The notes under the pieces were generated by a model. It was not told the DNA's origin, did no database searches, and saw only the letters and a list, made by a program, of their open reading frames with translations. Shown here piece after piece: positions 5,065 through 5,413 of a stretch of 5,413 nt of DNA. Position 1 is the first letter of the stretch, and every line of letters begins with the position of its first letter. Origin of the DNA: JAWLFI01 sp964525165. GTDB taxonomy: Bacteria; Bacteroidota; Bacteroidia; Chitinophagales; Saprospiraceae. The position numbers and the translations under genes are program-made. Location: positions 1 to 5,413 of the forward strand of contig CAZGGG010000121.1 in the NCBI GenBank assembly GCA_964525165.1, given 5' to 3'.

Positions 5065-5413
5065 TTAGAAATTCACACCGATGTAAATATTGGGTTCAAA
5101 CAGGAAATAATTTCTCCATTTATCGTCCAGCGCTTTAAACTCATCGGGTGTATTGGTATCAAATACCCAGAATTGGGAATGGATCTGTGGTTCGATAAAG
5201 AATCTTTTTTGCTTACCTATTGGTATGTGATAACCGAGATGGAAGGAATTATAGAGCTTAAAGCCATTTGCGATTTTGTTATTGTCTAGATCGAGATAGG
5301 TTTTATACTGTGGCAAGAGTTCAACCGTAGTGAACAGACCTTTCCATAACATGCGTTGATAAGAGATACCTATTCCTGTATGTCGCACATAGCCGGGGTA
5401 GAATTCGCTTTTA
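5065..5413 (-). CDS. Outer-membrane beta-barrel-like protein, C-terminal part only
   Basis: An open frame enters from the right edge and ends at TAA 5065, giving 115 visible residues. A GTG at 5388 is an internal valine, not a start, because the frame continues upstream through KSEFYPGY to the window end. The chain is a series of alternating, aromatic-rich strands: VRHTGIGISYQRM, LFTTVELLPQYKTYL, GFKLYNSFHLGYHIPI, RFFIEPQIHSQFWVF and NYFLFEPNIYIGVNF. They are separated by polar turns (DLDNNK, GKQK, NTPDEFKALDDKW). Ending on Phe after alternating hydrophobics is the usual C-terminal signal of Gram-negative outer-membrane barrels read by the BAM complex. The missing 5' part should hold the signal peptide and earlier strands. 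It resembles uncharacterised outer-membrane proteins of Bacteroidota; I know no specific role. A 115-bp gap without a convincing terminator separates it from the glycine-zipper gene. Confidence 0.8.
   Translation of the reverse strand, partial: KSEFYPGYVRHTGIGISYQRMLWKGLFTTVELLPQYKTYLDLDNNKIANGFKLYNSFHLGYHIPIGKQKRFFIEPQIHSQFWVFDTNTPDEFKALDDKWRNYFLFEPNIYIGVNF

Noticed and set aside
5008..5289. Plus-strand 93-codon ORF antisense to the beta-barrel gene
   Set aside because: The minus frame shows alternating barrel strands and a C-terminal Phe and continues off the window; the plus ORF is its shadow.
5386..5388. GTG as start codon of the barrel gene
   Set aside because: The frame stays open upstream to the window edge with barrel-like sequence (EFYPGYV), so this is an internal valine.

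Overview
The window is a compact, moderately AT-rich bacterial segment in which every gene I can support lies on the minus strand. Secreted proteins with Sec signal peptides, a beta-barrel protein ending in phenylalanine, a glycine-zipper microprotein, few clear Shine-Dalgarno sites and an interspersed CCCCTCC/GGAGGGG repeat together suggest a Bacteroidota- or Balneolota-like Gram-negative. This assignment is inference from style, not from a marker gene.

In the direction of transcription (right to left), the layout is as follows. The C-terminal part of an outer-membrane-type beta-barrel protein enters from the right edge (5413-5065). It is followed by a 56-residue glycine-zipper microprotein (4949-4779) and a 261-residue exported protein of the LolA-like / 'outer membrane lipoprotein-sorting' type (4709-3924), which has the best ribosome binding site in the window. 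A 191-bp gap then carries two inverted copies of a GC-rich interspersed repeat. One copy has the form of an intrinsic terminator just upstream of an exported alpha/beta-hydrolase esterase of the Fes/IroE/BesA type (3732-2854). A doubtful 49-codon ORF overlaps the esterase stop by ATGA. A perfect 9-bp inverted repeat then sits in the putative control region of a tightly packed three-gene unit: an alpha/beta hydrolase with a complete Ser-Asp-His triad (2574-1690), a CPBP/CAAX-type intramembrane protease (1682-855), and a soluble-type epoxide hydrolase (822 to the left edge, lacking only its C-terminus).

The left two thirds thus hold three alpha/beta-hydrolase-fold enzymes from three different subfamilies, with an intramembrane protease between two of them. 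The spacing (7 and 32 bp) supports co-transcription of the last three genes. No known pathway is evident, and nothing in the window names a substrate. The right third looks like envelope housekeeping or accessory genes. I see no RNA genes, CRISPR arrays, transposases or integrases. Points worth following up are the inverted repeat pair with its terminator-like hairpin in the esterase leader, the two candidate operators, the glycine-zipper gene, and the hydrolase/protease cluster.
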